A stretch of 64,000 nucleotides of DNA. Origin: Erinaceus europaeus. Lineage: Eukaryota; Chordata; Mammalia; Eulipotyphla; Erinaceidae. This document shows, piece after piece, positions 40,221 through 50,106 of the stretch (position 1 is its first letter; every line of letters begins with the position of its first letter). The notes beneath the pieces were generated by a model. The model ran no database searches, had not been told where the DNA came from, and was given only the letters and a program-made list of their open reading frames with translations. The position numbers were made by a program, and so were the translations under genes. The stretch spans positions 64,999,838 through 65,063,837 of the forward strand of contig NC_080168.1 in NCBI RefSeq assembly GCF_950295315.1. Direction: 5' to 3'.

Positions 40221-40518
40221 GGGGAGTTGGGCGGTAGCGCAGTGGGTTAAGCGCAGATGGCGCAAAGCGCAAGGACTGGTGTGAGGATCCCAATTCAAGC
40301 CCCTGGCTCCCACCTGCAGGAGAGTCACTTCATAGGCGGTGAAGCAAGTCTGCAGGTGTCTGTCTTTCTCTCCCGGTCTCTGTCTTCCCCTCCCCTTTCC
40401 ATTTCTCTCTGTCCTATCTAACAACGACGACATCAATAACAACAACAATAATAGCTACAACAACAATAAAAAGACAACAAGGGCAACAAAAGGGAAAATA
40501 AATAATAAAATTTTAAAA
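40221..40518 (+). mobile_element. SINE, class A, second hit at the same site
   Basis: GGGGAGTTGGGCGGTAGCGCAGTGGGTTAAGCGC, CAATTCAAGCCCC, CATAGGCGGTGAAGC, CTATCTAACAACGACGACATC and AAGGGCAACAAAAGGG. Retained CpGs suggest youth. Flanked by AAGAATATCTACTTTG at 40205-40220 and again at 40519-40534, identical copies. Confidence 0.96.
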
Positions 40519-40534
40519 AAGAATATCTACTTTG

Positions 40535-41383
40535 ATTCTCTGTTTCTCTGCAACTTTTAAAATTTTCAAAAGGAAAACAGGAACAGAGAGAGAGGATAGA
40601 GGGAGGAGGAAAGGACAGGTGAACTGTCTGTCCAGTTATGAGATTTTATGATCACACAATAGACAAAACATCAGGAACCACTATCTAGAATGTCAAGAAG
40701 ACCTTGAAAGTCTTGCAATTGGTCACAGAAGTGAAGCTTTCTGACCTTCTCTACCCTGGCTTGTCGAAGTTAAGTGAGGCTCATGGTGCTTAAAGAAATC
40801 ATGCAAAATATTTGGTTGTTTTAAAACTCGGCGTTTTTCTCCAATCAAAGCCACATGCTTAATTAAAAGGACCTTCCTAACTGTAAGCTGCTAATATGCA
40901 GCTGATTTCTGATTTTAGCAATCCAGGGGATAATATTTCACAAGCCTGTGAAAATGGTAAAAGCGCTCCCCATCTAATCACATTACACAGTTGGGGCTCC
41001 TCTCCTTAGCGTAGCTGTAGAAAAGGGGTTTGTACAGTCCAGAGTGGCTTAGGAGAGCAAGGACAACTATGTGTTACTGCTTCAGCTTGCTTCAATGACA
41101 AAGCACATTTATAAGAAATCTTGCAGACTTTTCCATCAGCATGAGCATAGATAAAACAGGGAAAAGATTACTGTTTGTTTGAAATACCAGAAACATGTAG
41201 CTGTGCTCTAATTCCTTCACAGAAATATTCTTTTGCCTTTGAAATTAATGAACTATACCTGTGGAAAACCATTACCCAGAGTTTTCATGAAAGCTCTTAG
41301 AGAAGTTAATAATTACAAAACAACTTTCTGTTCTTCTTTACTGGCATTGTAAAATGACATTATTTACTTTTTAAATGTTATTT
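40535..41383. other. Repeat-free DNA, possible conserved noncoding element
   Basis: No transposon is visible across 0.85 kb. The core at about 40790-41060 holds an ATCAAAG (TCF/LEF-type) word at 40844-40850, TTAATTAA (homeodomain-type) at 40859-40866 and an E-box in GCAGCTGATTTC near 40900. Motif matches alone are weak evidence. Conservation cannot be assessed here. Confidence 0.3.
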
Positions 41384-41580
41384 ATGTATTTATTTATTTT
41401 GATAGAGACAAGAAAATTGAGAGGGGGAGGGAGACAGCCTCCACCTGCAGGGGGAAGCTTCACAAGAGGGGAAGCTTCACAAGAGGTGAAGCAAAGGGGC
41501 AGGCTCCTCTCTTCATCTTCCACTATCTATCTACCCCCCATCAATTTCTCTCTGTCCTCTTAAATAAAAAAAAATTTTAA
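41384..41580. mobile_element. Tail-to-tail chimeric SINE
   Basis: The left part (TTATTTATTTATTTTGATAGAGACAAGAAAATTGAG) is a SINE 3' half in minus orientation. The right part (CACAAGAGGTGAAGC...CAATTTCTCTCTGTCCTCTTAAATAAAA) is a SINE 3' half in plus orientation. They meet around CCACCTGCAGGGGGAAGCTTCACAAG at 41432-41457, with GGAAGCTTCACAAGAGG repeated in tandem. There is no head or promoter box on either side. Confidence 0.7.
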
Positions 41581-41583
41581 AAA

Positions 41584-41733
41584 AACAGAGGGGGAGGAGT
41601 TATATATATACAATTGCAGACTATTTTACCACTTGTGAAGCTTCCCTCTCGCAGGTTGGGACTAAGGGCTTGAACCCAGGTCCTTGCACACTATAATATA
41701 TGCACTCAATTAGATGTGCCACCACCTAGCCCC
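41584..41733 (-). mobile_element. SINE, class B, minus strand
   Basis: ACAGAGGGGGAGGAGTTATATATAT, CACTTGTGAAGCTTCCCTC, GGGCTTGAACCCAGGTCC (B-box complement) and GCACTCAATTAGATGTGCCACCACC (head complement). Confidence 0.85.
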
Positions 41734-41849
41734 AGACATTTACTCTTATTATTGATAAATACTACTAATATTTTGCTTTGTTGCTGTCAGTCTTTCCTAT
41801 TAATACATGTTAAAAGGAATTTCTTCATATATATGTGTATATGTTTGCG

Positions 41850-41974
41850 TGTGTGTGTTTCCAGAGCACTGCTCTGCTCTGGCTTATGGTGGTACAGGGG
41901 ACTGAACCTGGGACTTTGGAGCCTTAGGCATGAAAGTCTCTTTGCATAACCATTATGCTAACCATTCCCACCCA
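41850..41974 (-). mobile_element. SINE, class C, minus strand
   Basis: AGAGCACTGCTCTGCTCTGGCTTATGGTGGTACAGGGG, GACTGAACCTGGGAC and CATGAAAGTCTCTTTGCATAACCATTATGC. Confidence 0.88.
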
Positions 41975-42029
41975 AAGAAATTTCTTCTTTAAAAGGAAAA
42001 ACTTATTAATGAAAATAGAAATTCTTTTT

Positions 42030-42290
42030 AACGTGATTAAGCGATCACATTACAGTGTGCAAGGACACAGGTTCAATCCCCAGGTTCCTATTAGTAAGGG
42101 AAATTCACAAGTGATGAAGCAGTGCTGCAGGTGTCTCTCTCCCTCGCTCTGTCTCTCTCCCCACATCCCTTCTTAATTTCTCTTTGTCTCTATCCAATAA
42201 TAAATAAATGTTTTTTTTAAACAACAACAAAGGAATTCACTGAGAATTGTGGAGTGTATGGGTGCAAAGCCCTGGCCAAAAAAGAAAAAA
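42030..42290 (+). mobile_element. SINE, class B, 5'-truncated, with degraded module
   Basis: GATTAAGCGATCACATTACAGTGTGCAAGG, GGTTCAATCCCCAGG, CACAAGTGATGAAGCAGTGC, TATCCAATAATAAATAAATG, then GAGAATTGTGGAGTG...GCCCTGGCC module. Confidence 0.82.
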
Positions 42291-43737
42291 AATGTGAGTC
42301 TAAATTTTATGTTGTAGGATGTCATTTTTCTCCACCAAGTTCTAATCATATTGTGTTTTTCTGACGTTAATTTTACTTTCATGATCATGATGCTAATCAA
42401 TGCTGTACAGAATCGTGTGTAAAATCATTTAACTGACATGGCACAGAGGACTTAATTGTAGGAATTAAGTAAAATACATATTTCATCAAGTGTAATAACT
42501 TTCGATTATTGGGAGAGCTGACAGAAACTCAGAGGCAAGTAAGATGGGGCAGATAGAAAAAAAGAAAGAAAAGTGGGGGTATTAACTTACCAAATTTTAT
42601 GTCAAACTTGAACAAGAAAAAAAGAAAGACTTCAGTTTATGATCTAAATAAAACTGAGCGTATATCTACTACCCAGAGGCATAGAAAGCTGAACATAGCA
42701 CACTGTCACATCTGCCTTTGCAAGAAGGGAAAGGCCATGACCGCAGTCTAGAATACAAGGAAGGGAGGAACAGTGTTCAGACCTACTCTCCCACCCCTTT
42801 GTTTCAAAGGATATATATACAAGTAGAAAAGGAAGCTAGAAAGTCCTATTTTCTGGACTATTTTTTTTGAAGAAGGGATTTTTTGGAACAAGTAGAATGG
42901 GGTCTTGAGATCCCAATGTCCTCAGCCCTCCTAGATGATGTGTTCTTTATGAATATACTCTGAAAACATAGCTTTTCACAGGTCTTAAAATCTGTGGAAT
43001 GCTCATGAAGGCAAAGGGCCAGCAGTAACAATGGGGCTGGGGTGGGGGGAATGTGAGCTTTTGCTTTTGCTTGCTGTTCTCTTTCCTGCAAAGCATTGTA
43101 ACACCTTCACTGCCTCTGCAAAGCAGTTACTTACTGCAGCATGCAGTGTGATGAGAGACTAAGTAGCTCTTGCCTAACCCAGTGTATTGTCAGACCACTT
43201 TGAAGTCCATGAAGGTCATAGTATAGCAATCTTTAAAGAACTAAAATGTTAACTAGTACATATCAGTAGATGTGGAGGAGAAAGGGAAGTAGAGGTTATC
43301 TTGGGTGAATGGAGTCTGCATCTTTCATGGAGGCTGAGATTGTTTAGAGGTACAAAGAGACAGTGTTACAGTACCCAAGAGAGATTAAACAAGAAAATAA
43401 TGAAGTTTAGATGTCAGACTCCTGACTTCTGTAGCCCCTTTCCAAATCTGCAAATGTACACCCAATGCCAGAGAAGTCATTTTCCATTTGTGCTCCACAA
43501 AATCTAAATTAGGCTCTGGATGTGACAGGCCAAAGAGACAGAACAATTACCTCTGAGGAAAGAATTGGGAGGAAGTTGTGCAAAACTTAGTCTAGTGTGA
43601 GTGTGCCTCACTAATAATGCTCAAATTCAAGACACATACATGTGTATGCATGACACAAACTATATATACGTCTACTGAAAATAACATATAGACCACATAT
43701 TTACCAATCTCTGGAAATTTTTTAATACGTATTAACT
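42291..43737. other. Single-copy DNA
   Basis: No transposon recognised in 1.4 kb. Short frames here (61-77 codons) are not gene-like. Confidence 0.4.
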
Positions 43738-43956
43738 TTTAATATTATTTATTTATTTATTATTGAACAGAGAAAGAGAAATTGAGAGGAGAGGAGGAAA
43801 GAGAGAGAGAGGGAGAAAGAGAGACACCTACAGACCTGCTTCACCACTCTTGAAGCTTCCCCCCCCCACACACAGGTGGAAAGTGGGAGCTTCAAAGTAT
43901 GTCCTGATGCATTGTAATGTGTGCACTTAATCAAGGTGTGCTGCTGCCTGGCCCTA
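43738..43956 (-). mobile_element. SINE, class B, minus strand
   Basis: TTATTTATTTATTATTGAACAGAGAAAGAG, CACCTACAGACCTGCTTCACC, C8 run, GTGTGCACTTAATCAAGGTGTGCTGCTGCC head complement. Confidence 0.88.
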
Positions 43957-44142
43957 GAAATTTCTAAAACTAGTCTGCTGAAACTGCAAGGGTAAATGGT
44001 GTAAACATTTCAAAGTGCTTAATACGTTGCATCTCATTGTTTCTAGTAACCCTTGTGCTGATTTATACTTCCAAGGCATTATATGAGCTCACTTCCTCAA
44101 GGCAATGCTATTTTTATGGTTAATTACCATTATTATGTTTTT

Positions 44143-44399
44143 TTTCTTTTTTTTTTCACAAAGGTTATCACTGGGATGCTCAGTGCCTGCACTGCTCCAG
44201 TGTTTCTGCTGGCCATTTTTTCCCTTTCTTCTAGATAAAGGGAGAGAGAGTGGGAGAGAGAGAAAGAACAAAAGGTACCACAGCATTGCCCCACTGCTCA
44301 TGAAGCTTCCCCCTTGCAGTGAATCCCATCTGACGACCCTGGACAGAGACCTATGTCCTCGTGCACAGTAATATGTGTACCAGCCTTCTGCTGGCCCAT
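44143..44399 (-). mobile_element. SINE, class E, minus strand
   Basis: TTTTTTTTCACAAAGGTTATCACTGGGATGCTCAGTGCCTGCACTGC (module complement), CTCCAGTGTTTCTGCTGGCC, GAGAGAGAAAGAAC, CATGAAGCTTCCCCCTTGC and AATATGTGTACC head complement. Confidence 0.78.
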
Positions 44400-44532
44400 A
44401 TTATCAATCATCTTCAGAGACTACAGAATAAAGGACTCTGCAGCTGCCTCTTACACCTCAAATTCTTTGAAAATATCTCTTCAGCTCACAGGACCTCAGC
44501 CTCCACAACTGATAATTAAGAAAACTTGTTGA

Positions 44533-44604
44533 GGGGGCCGGGCCGTGGCACACTAGGTTAAGGGCACATAGCACAGAGCACAAGGACCCATGCAAGGATC
44601 CCAT
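44533..44604 (+). mobile_element. SINE head only, 3'-truncated
   Basis: GAGGGGGCCGGGCCGTGGCACACTAGGTTAAGGGC...CAAGGACCCATGCAAGGATCCCA stops just at the B box, with no body or A tail. Retroposed copies normally lose the 5' end, not the 3' end. Confidence 0.75.
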
Positions 44605-44965
44605 TTTTCAAACTTTTTAAAATAATGTGATTTTTTTTTATATATAGGAACAGGAAGGGGAAACATGTTCATGGTTGCTGTCACACAAGCTCATATGACT
44701 AAATTCCTTATCCCTGAAAACCTTCATCCTAAAGCCCTAATGAGACAGATGCCAGTGTGAGTCTGTCTACTTCTTTTGTCATCCTCATTGGGTCTGCAGG
44801 TGAGGTGGCTTCTCCACTAGGAATTCTAGGGTCCCAGCAAACTCACAGGAGACTCACTTCCCACCATGATGTACGGATTCATCAACCTTTAAAGTCCAGG
44901 AGCCTTCAGATTTCAGCAGACGGTGCTTAGGGAGAAAGCATTAATTTAGTGTGAAAAACATGTTG

Positions 44966-45235
44966 CCATGGGGTTGGGAGGTGGTTTGCCCAGGAGAGTA
45001 CAAACAATGGCATGTGTAAGGGGCAAATACCAACCCCTGGTTGCCCCATGGGAGCACCTGCAGGGGAAGCTTCAGAAGCAGAGGAGTGGTCCTGCAATAG
45101 CTCTCTCCCTCTCCCTCCATCTCTATAGACCATCTTCTATTTAAAAAATGAAAAATGCCACCAGGAGCAGTGTAGTTCAGTTGTGCATGCATAGAAAATG
45201 AGTAATAACCCTCCTGGGAAAGAGAGGAAGAAATG
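44966..45235 (+). mobile_element. SINE, class E with module
   Basis: GGGGTTGGGAGGTGGTTTGCCCAGGAGAGTACAAACAATGGC, CCCCTGGTTGCCCC, CACCTGCAGGGGAAGCTTCAGAAGC, ATGCCACCAGGAGCAGTGTAG module, purine-rich tail. Confidence 0.8.
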
Positions 45236-45329
45236 AAGGGAGGAAGAGGAGGAGGAGGGAAAAGAGAGATAAATAGGAGTTGTTGCAAAGTGGAAGCCAC
45301 ATGTCACAGGGGTCACAAATAATAGGACA

Positions 45330-45705
45330 CATTAACTGTCTTCTGATGTGCTATAAAAGCAAAGGACAAAAGTATGCTGTGATCAAAAAAGACTTTGTTT
45401 CCTTTGGGGCAAAGTGGATGTAACTAGAGGTGCTTATGTTTAGTGAAATATGTAAAGAGATGAAAGATAACTATTGGATGGCTCCACTTATATGTGGAAT
45501 CTAGAGAACTGAGACACATGAACTTGCAACAAAACAAATCAGTACAGAAGCAAACAGTTTTAAGGCTTTGTGAGAAAGATAGTGGCTATCTTGGGAGGTG
45601 GGAGGGTGGGTGCACAGAATTTTGGTGGTGGGTGCATTGTGGAAGTATACTTTGCAATCTTAAAATCTTGTAACCCATTATTCATCATAGAAAAATTTAT
45701 TAACT
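45330..45705 (+). mobile_element. Older L1 3' end with ORF2 relic
   Basis: CAAAGTGGATGTAACTAGAGG, TTTAGTGAAATATGTAAAGAGATG, GGATGGCTCCACTTATATGTGGAATCTAGAG match the last ORF2 codons of mammalian L1. GGTGGTGGGTGCATTGTGG and AAATCTTGTAACCCATTATTC correspond to the 3' UTR end. No open frame of useful length remains. Confidence 0.75.
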
Positions 45706-45895
45706 TTTTTTTTTAAATGTGGAACTTTGGGGGGATAGTATGCTGTGTTGGAAGTATGTTTCTAACCAAATAAGCTGGGAGTGTTTGGGTAGAATATCAC
45801 AGGGGATGGATGGTCTTAAAAGATAGAGTTGTTTATTTTTAATAAAATAAAAAGAGAAGAGAAGAGAACGTAGGTCCACAGAATAAATGGGTAAG

Positions 45896-46168
45896 GGGGT
45901 TGGGCAGTAGTGCAGTGGGTTAAGCGTACATGGCATGAGCACAAGGACCGGCTCAACGATCCCAGTTTGAGCCCCCAGCTCTCCATCTGCAGGGGGTTTG
46001 CTTCACAAAAGTGAAGCAGGTCTGCAGGTGTCTATTTTTCTCTCCCCTTCTCAGTCTTACCCTCCTCTCGCTATTTCTCTCTGTCCTATCCAACAACAAC
46101 AACATCAACAATAATAATAACCACAACAACATTAAAACAACAAGGGCAACAAAAGGGGAAAAAAAGGA
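45896..46168 (+). mobile_element. SINE, class A
   Basis: GGGGGTTGGGCAGTAGTGCAGTGGGTTAAGCG, CCAGTTTGAGCCCCC, TGCAGGGGGTTTGCTTCACAAAAGTGAAGCAGG, CTATCCAACAACAACAACATC and AAGGGCAACAAAAGGGG. Flanks AAATGGGTAA and AAATGAGTAA may be the duplication. Confidence 0.93.
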
Positions 46169-46189
46169 AGAAGAAATGAGTAAACATAA

Positions 46190-46352
46190 AAATATAGATA
46201 GCTATAGAAATAATAGTCAGCCCACATCTGTGAACTTGGGAGAACTACTGCAGTTTCCAATGGGAGAACTCTAGTGGTAGGAATGGTGTGGAATTATACC
46301 CCGCTATCTCATAATTTTGTAAATCAATATTAAATAAATAACAAAGTGAAAA
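46190..46352 (+). mobile_element. L1 3' UTR end, older subfamily
   Basis: GTGAACTTGGGAGAACTACTGC, CTCTAGTGGTAGGAATGGTGTGG, ATTATACCCCGCTATCTCATAATTTTGT and AATATTAAATAAATAA: the same terminal segment as at 38180-38366. Confidence 0.7.
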
Positions 46353-46359
46353 AATATAG

Positions 46360-46492
46360 AGGTCAGGCTGAGGTGACAGCATAATAGCATAATGGTTATG
46401 CAAATGAATTTCATGTCAGAGACTCTGATCTCCCAAGTTCAATCCCCAGCACCACCATAAGCCAGACATGAGCAGAACTCTGGGGAAAAAAA
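46360..46492 (+). mobile_element. SINE, class C
   Basis: GGTCAGGCTGAGGTGACAGCATAATAGCATAATGGTTATGC, CAAGTTCAATCCCCAGCACCACC and GAGCAGAACTCTGGGG with A tail. AGCATAAT is tandemly duplicated. Confidence 0.9.
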
Positions 46493-46964
46493 TCATGTGG
46501 GATGAGAGGGTAAAATACTAGTGACTATAATGAGCACAAAGAAAAGCCTTTGAAAATTCTAAGGAAAGTTGGTAGGACAAACAAAGTCTTGCTGTGTTTG
46601 CCAATTAGCAAACAAGGTGTTCAATGTGGCCAATGGACAGTGAACAAGAGCACAGCGGCTGCTGCTGAGGTGAAGATGGAGAGAATTTGCTTTGCAAAGA
46701 GGATCTCGGTAGACTGAAGAGGGGCCATATGTCATGCTATTTTAGACAATCTGTGCATAGTGCAAAGTTATTGAAGGCTACCAAAATTATGAAATTAGTC
46801 TGTCTCATTACATTCCCCTATCCAGCAATTTGACAGAAGAAGCTTCTGAAGCTGTTCTCTGTGATTCTTGGTTCTATTAGCTAGAAAACTGTCAGTTCAA
46901 GAAATTTGTTTCTAATCCAGTGCTTGTGAACTTAAACCAACATCACTGCTCTGATTTTAGTTTT

Positions 46965-47060
46965 GCTCAGAGGTATTTATTTAGGATCAGTCTTGTGCCA
47001 CGCATGATGCTAGGTGTGAGTGAGGAGAGGGGGTGATGCAGACTCTGCTCCAGGATGGAG
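46965..47060 (+). mobile_element. L2/MIR-like relic
   Basis: GGATCAGTCTTGTGCCACGCATGATGCTAGGTG and ACTCTGCTCCAGGATGGAGC follow the ancient pattern 'TGTGCCAGGCACTGTGCTAGG ... CATGGAGC'. Heavily diverged. Confidence 0.45.
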
Positions 47061-47209
47061 CAGATACTGTCAGAAAGCATGAACACAACGCTGTGTGCTT
47101 AGGTAACCTCAGCTTTCATGGGCTATTGTGACAGATTCTTAGACTCTGCCAAAATCTGATATTTACTGTAATTCATTTATTAAGAAATCAGAGAAAGAAT
47201 TGCAAAGGA

Positions 47210-47449
47210 CGGTTCGAGCCCCCAGCTCCCCACCTGCAGGGAAGTCACTTTCCCCACCTCTCTCCATTTCTCTCTGTCCTATCCAACAACAACAACATCA
47301 ATAATAACTACTACAATAAAACAACAAGGGCAACAAAAGGGAATAAATAAATAAAAGACAATTTAAAAAAATAATTATTTCACTGTATAGATATCTGAGC
47401 TTATCAAATATATATTCCCATACAGCTTGTGTGTCTCTTAAAAAAAAAA
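47210..47449 (+). mobile_element. SINE, class A, with apparent 3' transduction
   Basis: A perfect 15 bp duplication, AAAGAATTGCAAAGG, stands at 47195-47209 and 47450-47464. Inside is a 5'-truncated class A SINE (47210-47371) starting at CGGTTCGAGCCCCC, with an internal deletion after GGGAAGTCACTT, ending AATAAATAAATAAAAGACAATTTAAAAAA. Then 70 or so bases of non-SINE sequence (47372-47439, beginning ATAATTATTTCACTGTATAG) are followed by a second A run. The extra DNA lies within the duplication, so it arrived with the SINE as downstream flank of its source copy. Confidence 0.88.
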
Positions 47450-47727
47450 AAAGAATTGCAAAGGTTAATAAGGGCTGCTAAGAGCAGATGACAGATGAGG
47501 ATACAGATGCTTAAGTCCCTGTTCTCCACTATGTTCATACAAAACATATTTACAAAATATGGATAATATGCATGCAAAAGGATAGACTATTTCAATACAG
47601 AAAGTAAATGGATGAACAGAGAGAGTCTAACTATCCTTCCTCCTGGCACTGCTAGCAGTGTCACAACAGTGCATGTGTAAGTACATGTAGAAAGAGACTG
47701 TCCACAGAAGGAGACAGAAAGCTCATC

Positions 47728-47990
47728 ACTGGGGGCTGTGAGATGATAGAACATACACTGGGTGCATAGTTTACCATGTGCAAGGACCCAGCATCAAGAT
47801 GCTAGACATCATGTAAAAGCACCCTATAAATGAGAAGCCTCATGGGTGGTAGAGTCATGGTGCTGTGGTGTTTCTGCTTCTCTCACACTCTATCTGGAAA
47901 GTAAGAACCTGATGGGAGTGGTGGACTCACACAGGCATGAAATCCCAGAAAAGCCCTAGCAAAGCCCTGGATGCAAAAAAGATAAGAAAC
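47728..47990 (+). mobile_element. SINE, class E with module
   Basis: TGGGGGCTGTGAGATGATAGAACATACACTGG, ACCATGTGCAAGGACCCAGC, GTGCTGTGGTGTTTCTGCTTCTCTC, then GAACCTGATGGGAGTGGTGGACTC...CCCTAGCAAAGCCCTGG module. Confidence 0.75.
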
Positions 47991-48227
47991 AAAGCTCAAC
48001 ATCTAGTCAGTGAGACACAGAGCAAAGCCCTTTCCCAAGAAGATAAAAAAAAAAATCCAAGCACACATGACAACAAAGTGAAAGTAGAGGAGTACTATAT
48101 GCTCTGGGATGCTGTTCTGATAAACAGCGGTCGGTCAGGCTGTGTCAAATCCCAGGACCTTAATCCTATTCCTGTTGTTATGGGGAAAAGGGGAGGCTGG
48201 CATTTGTTCCCTCAACATTAAAAAGTT

Positions 48228-48539
48228 TGTCACACATTATCTCAAAAAAGAATTGAGGAGAGAGCATGAATTTCAGGTACTTTAAACTTTATTCAGGAAA
48301 ACTAAGAACATTCACATGTTAGAACATGAGAAAGAGTAAGACAGACACACAGAGAGAGAAATAGAGAGACAGGAGAAGAGCGAGAGAGAGAGAGAAGCAA
48401 AGTTAGCACTTACATGATGGTCTGGGCAGAGAGAGAGCCTACAAGACCTTTTAACACCCAAGCCTCCACCTTTCCAAGCCACACCTGTAAACACTCCTAT
48501 TTTCTGAGTGGTACCTCCAGTACCTCCTGTCCCTCAACA
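48228..48539 (-). mobile_element. Possible solo LTR, minus strand
   Basis: On the minus strand the segment starts TGTTGAGGGACAGGAGG, carries CT repeats, then an AATAAA signal followed by GTTTAAAGTACCTGAAATTC and GAGATAATGTGTGACA, ending CA. The TG...CA frame and polyadenylation signal about 55 bp from the end are LTR-like. No target duplication was found and the family is unknown. Confidence 0.4.
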
Positions 48540-49013
48540 CTATGACAGGCAACATCATAAAAAGGAAAGCTAAAGGCCCTTAAGAGAGTGAGCAAGACAC
48601 AATGGAGCTTTCTTTGACCACCCAGAAAATTGTCAAGAGTTCTAGAGGATACAGTTATACTAGAATTCAGTTTCTGTAGTAACCGTTCCTAGGCATGGGT
48701 TATGGAAAGTACACTTCATTGTAGTCCCACACTATGACAGATACAGAATGAACACAGAACCATGACTATCTAGTCTGAATCCCCAGCTGTATATCATACC
48801 TGAACCCCTGCCCAGGGTAACCTAGTGACTGTTGAACATTCACAGTCCTGAGCTTCTGGTTGATAGTCAGTTTGAACAGTCTCCTGCACCCACATCTTCA
48901 CAGAGTATCAAACATATGACAAAAGGAAATTTTCTGCACTTTTGGACCAACACAGAAACTGGAAGAAAATTCTAAATCTAACAGATCTATGTAAACCTCC
49001 TAAAGAGGATGTC
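48540..49013. other. Single-copy DNA
   Basis: No feature recognised. Confidence 0.4.
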
Positions 49014-49024
49014 AAGAATATAGC

Positions 49025-49340
49025 TGTGGGGGCTGGGCGGTAGAGCAGTGGGTTAAGCGCACTTGGTACAAAGCACAAAGGCCAGTATAAGGATCTGGGT
49101 TCAAGCCCCTGGCTCCCCACCTGCAGGGGTGTTGCTTCACAAGTGTTCAAGCAGGCCTGCAGGTGTCTATCTTTCTCTCTTTGTCTTCCCCTTCTCTCTT
49201 GATTTCTCTCTGTCTTATCCAACAAAAATGACAGCAACAGCAACAATAAACAAGGTAAAAATAGCCTCCAGGAGCAATGGGTTCATAGTACAGGCACTGA
49301 GCCCCAGCAATAACTCTGGAGGCAAAAAAAAAAAAATAGA
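49025..49340 (+). mobile_element. SINE, class A with 3' module
   Basis: GGGGGCTGGGCGGTAGAGCAGTGGGTTAAGCGC, GGGTTCAAGCCCC, CTGCAGGGGTGTTGCTTCAC, TTATCCAACAAAAATGACAGC, module AGCCTCCAGGAGCAATGGG...TAACTCTGGAGGC, A run. Duplication AAGAATATAGC at 49014-49024 and 49341-49351. Confidence 0.94.
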
Positions 49341-49359
49341 AAGAATATAGCCCTAAGGA

Positions 49360-49660
49360 TGCTCACCAAAACAAGAAGTTCAATAGAAGAAAACTTCAAC
49401 AAAGTCAAAGAAAGGATGAGAGAAGACATAACAGAAATAAGAAAATACGGAGGGAGGGGGTGGAGTGTATGAGGTATATTCAAAGTTTTAAATGGAAAAG
49501 GCCTCCACTCAAGAATACTCTGTGCTAACAGATTATAATCAGGTGTAATGGAGTGATGAGAAGCAACCCAAACAATAATTCAGGATATTCACTATCATGA
49601 AAGTAACCGTATAAGAAGCACTAAAGGGACTTACATAAAATGAAAATAAAAATAGTGATC
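49360..49660 (+). mobile_element. Possible L1 ORF1/HAL1-type relic
   Basis: AAGTCAAAGAAAGGATGAGAGAAGACATAACAG, GGCCTCCACTCAAGAATACTCTGTGC and GCACTAAAGGGACTTACATAAAATG recall ancient L1/HAL1 sequence, but this is from memory and weak. Confidence 0.3.
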
Positions 49661-49754
49661 TTGTGTGTGTATGTATGTGTGTGTGTTTCTTTAAAAAAGC
49701 AATGAAAAGAAGTCAAAACAAAGCAAACCTTTTGCCTCAAACTAAGGAAAGTAG

Positions 49755-49880
49755 GTTACCAAAGGGAATAGGTTGCAGAGGTAGAAAGATACTGGTACTT
49801 TAGTGGTAGTTATTGTGTAGGAACATATTTTGAAATGCTGTGGAATGGTACTTCTAAAATATTTAACACCTTGCATAAGA
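49755..49880 (+). mobile_element. Possible L1 3' end relic
   Basis: ACTTTAGTGGTAGTTATTGTG, GCTGTGGAATGGTACTTCTAAAATATTT resembles the GGTGGTGGGAATGGTGTGGAATTATACCCC segment of L1 ends seen elsewhere in the window. Confidence 0.35.
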
Positions 49881-49989
49881 AAGCTACCTGAAAACACAGA
49901 AAATTAATTTAAAAAAAGTCATTATCTGACAGTTCATCCTCACAAAAAATGATGGATTTTCAAAGGTTGTTTTAGAAATATTACTTTCT

Positions 49990-50100
49990 TCTTCTTTTAA
50001 AAATATTTTTATTAGTGATTTAATATTGATCGACGAGATTGTGGTATAAAAGTGGTACAATTCCATACAATTTGCACCACCAGAACTCCATATCCCACCA
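49990..50100 (-). mobile_element. L1 3' end, minus strand
   Basis: On the minus strand GGTGGGATATGGAGTTCTGGTGGTGCAAATTG, TGGAATTGTACCACTTTTATACC and CAATATTAAATCACTAATAAAAA form an L1 terminal segment of the older subfamily. Confidence 0.7.
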
Positions 50101-50106
50101 GCCTTT

